This document shows positions 5,799 to 5,821 of a stretch of DNA of 5,821 bases, in pieces; the first letter of the stretch is position 1; each line of letters opens with the position of its first letter. The translations under genes were made by a program, and so were the position numbers. The stretch spans positions 1-5,821 of the forward strand of contig JAUWCW010000137.1 of the NCBI GenBank assembly GCA_030609125.1. The letters run 5' to 3'. The notes below the pieces were generated by a model. The model was not told where the DNA came from. It did no database searches and saw nothing but the letters and a program-made list of their open reading frames with translations. The stretch comes from Candidatus Rokuibacteriota bacterium (lineage in GTDB: Bacteria; JAUVQV01).

Positions 5799-5821
5799 TA
5801 ATGGCGGCTTCTGCGCTATTA
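5799..5821. other. Inverted repeat at the right edge, after a T tract
   Basis: TAATGGCG (5799-5806) and CGCTATTA (5814-5821) form an 8-bp stem with one G-T pair and a seven-base loop. A seven-T run at 5786-5792 precedes it. The arm reaches the last base of the window, so its full extent cannot be seen. It may be an operator, part of a terminator or chance. Confidence 0.3.

Overview
The window is GC-rich with strongly G/C-biased third codon positions and looks like bacterial chromosome. The order rplM-rpsI followed by argC, together with the style of the histidine kinase and response regulator fragments, resembles Deltaproteobacteria (Geobacter/Desulfuromonas and Syntrophobacter relatives). 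That placement rests on remembered gene order and protein style, not on a search. No phage, IS, CRISPR, tRNA or rRNA feature is visible.

Left part (1-1670), plus strand: an intact FMN-dependent nitroreductase-family gene, then a promoter with a perfect TTGACA box, then the ribosomal protein pair rplM (L13) and rpsI (S9). The pair is closed by a textbook rho-independent terminator. Middle part (1671-3983), plus strand: a short leader with a second perfect hairpin, then argC and argJ only 13 bases apart. These encode two steps of ornithine/arginine synthesis: reduction of N-acetylglutamyl phosphate, and acetyl recycling from N-acetylornithine to glutamate. All five genes look complete, with their key residues in place.

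Right part (4017-5821): a two-component module that appears to be decaying. On the minus strand, convergent with argJ, a membrane histidine kinase is broken by a single-base loss exactly at the N box of the ATPase domain, and it also seems to lack its sensor region and second membrane helix. Downstream of it lies a small single-domain receiver protein missing its middle, including the phosphoacceptor aspartate. On the plus strand near the right end, a short reading frame encodes little more than a Fis-type helix-turn-helix, the usual C-terminus of NtrC-family sigma-54 activators. It is either a remnant or a mini-protein, because it has its own well-placed Shine-Dalgarno and GTG start. The stretch between kinase and HTH (5346-5645) holds no recognisable gene.

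I see no convincing new biological system. The most noteworthy content is the cluster of independent lesions in the signalling module and the free-standing HTH segment.
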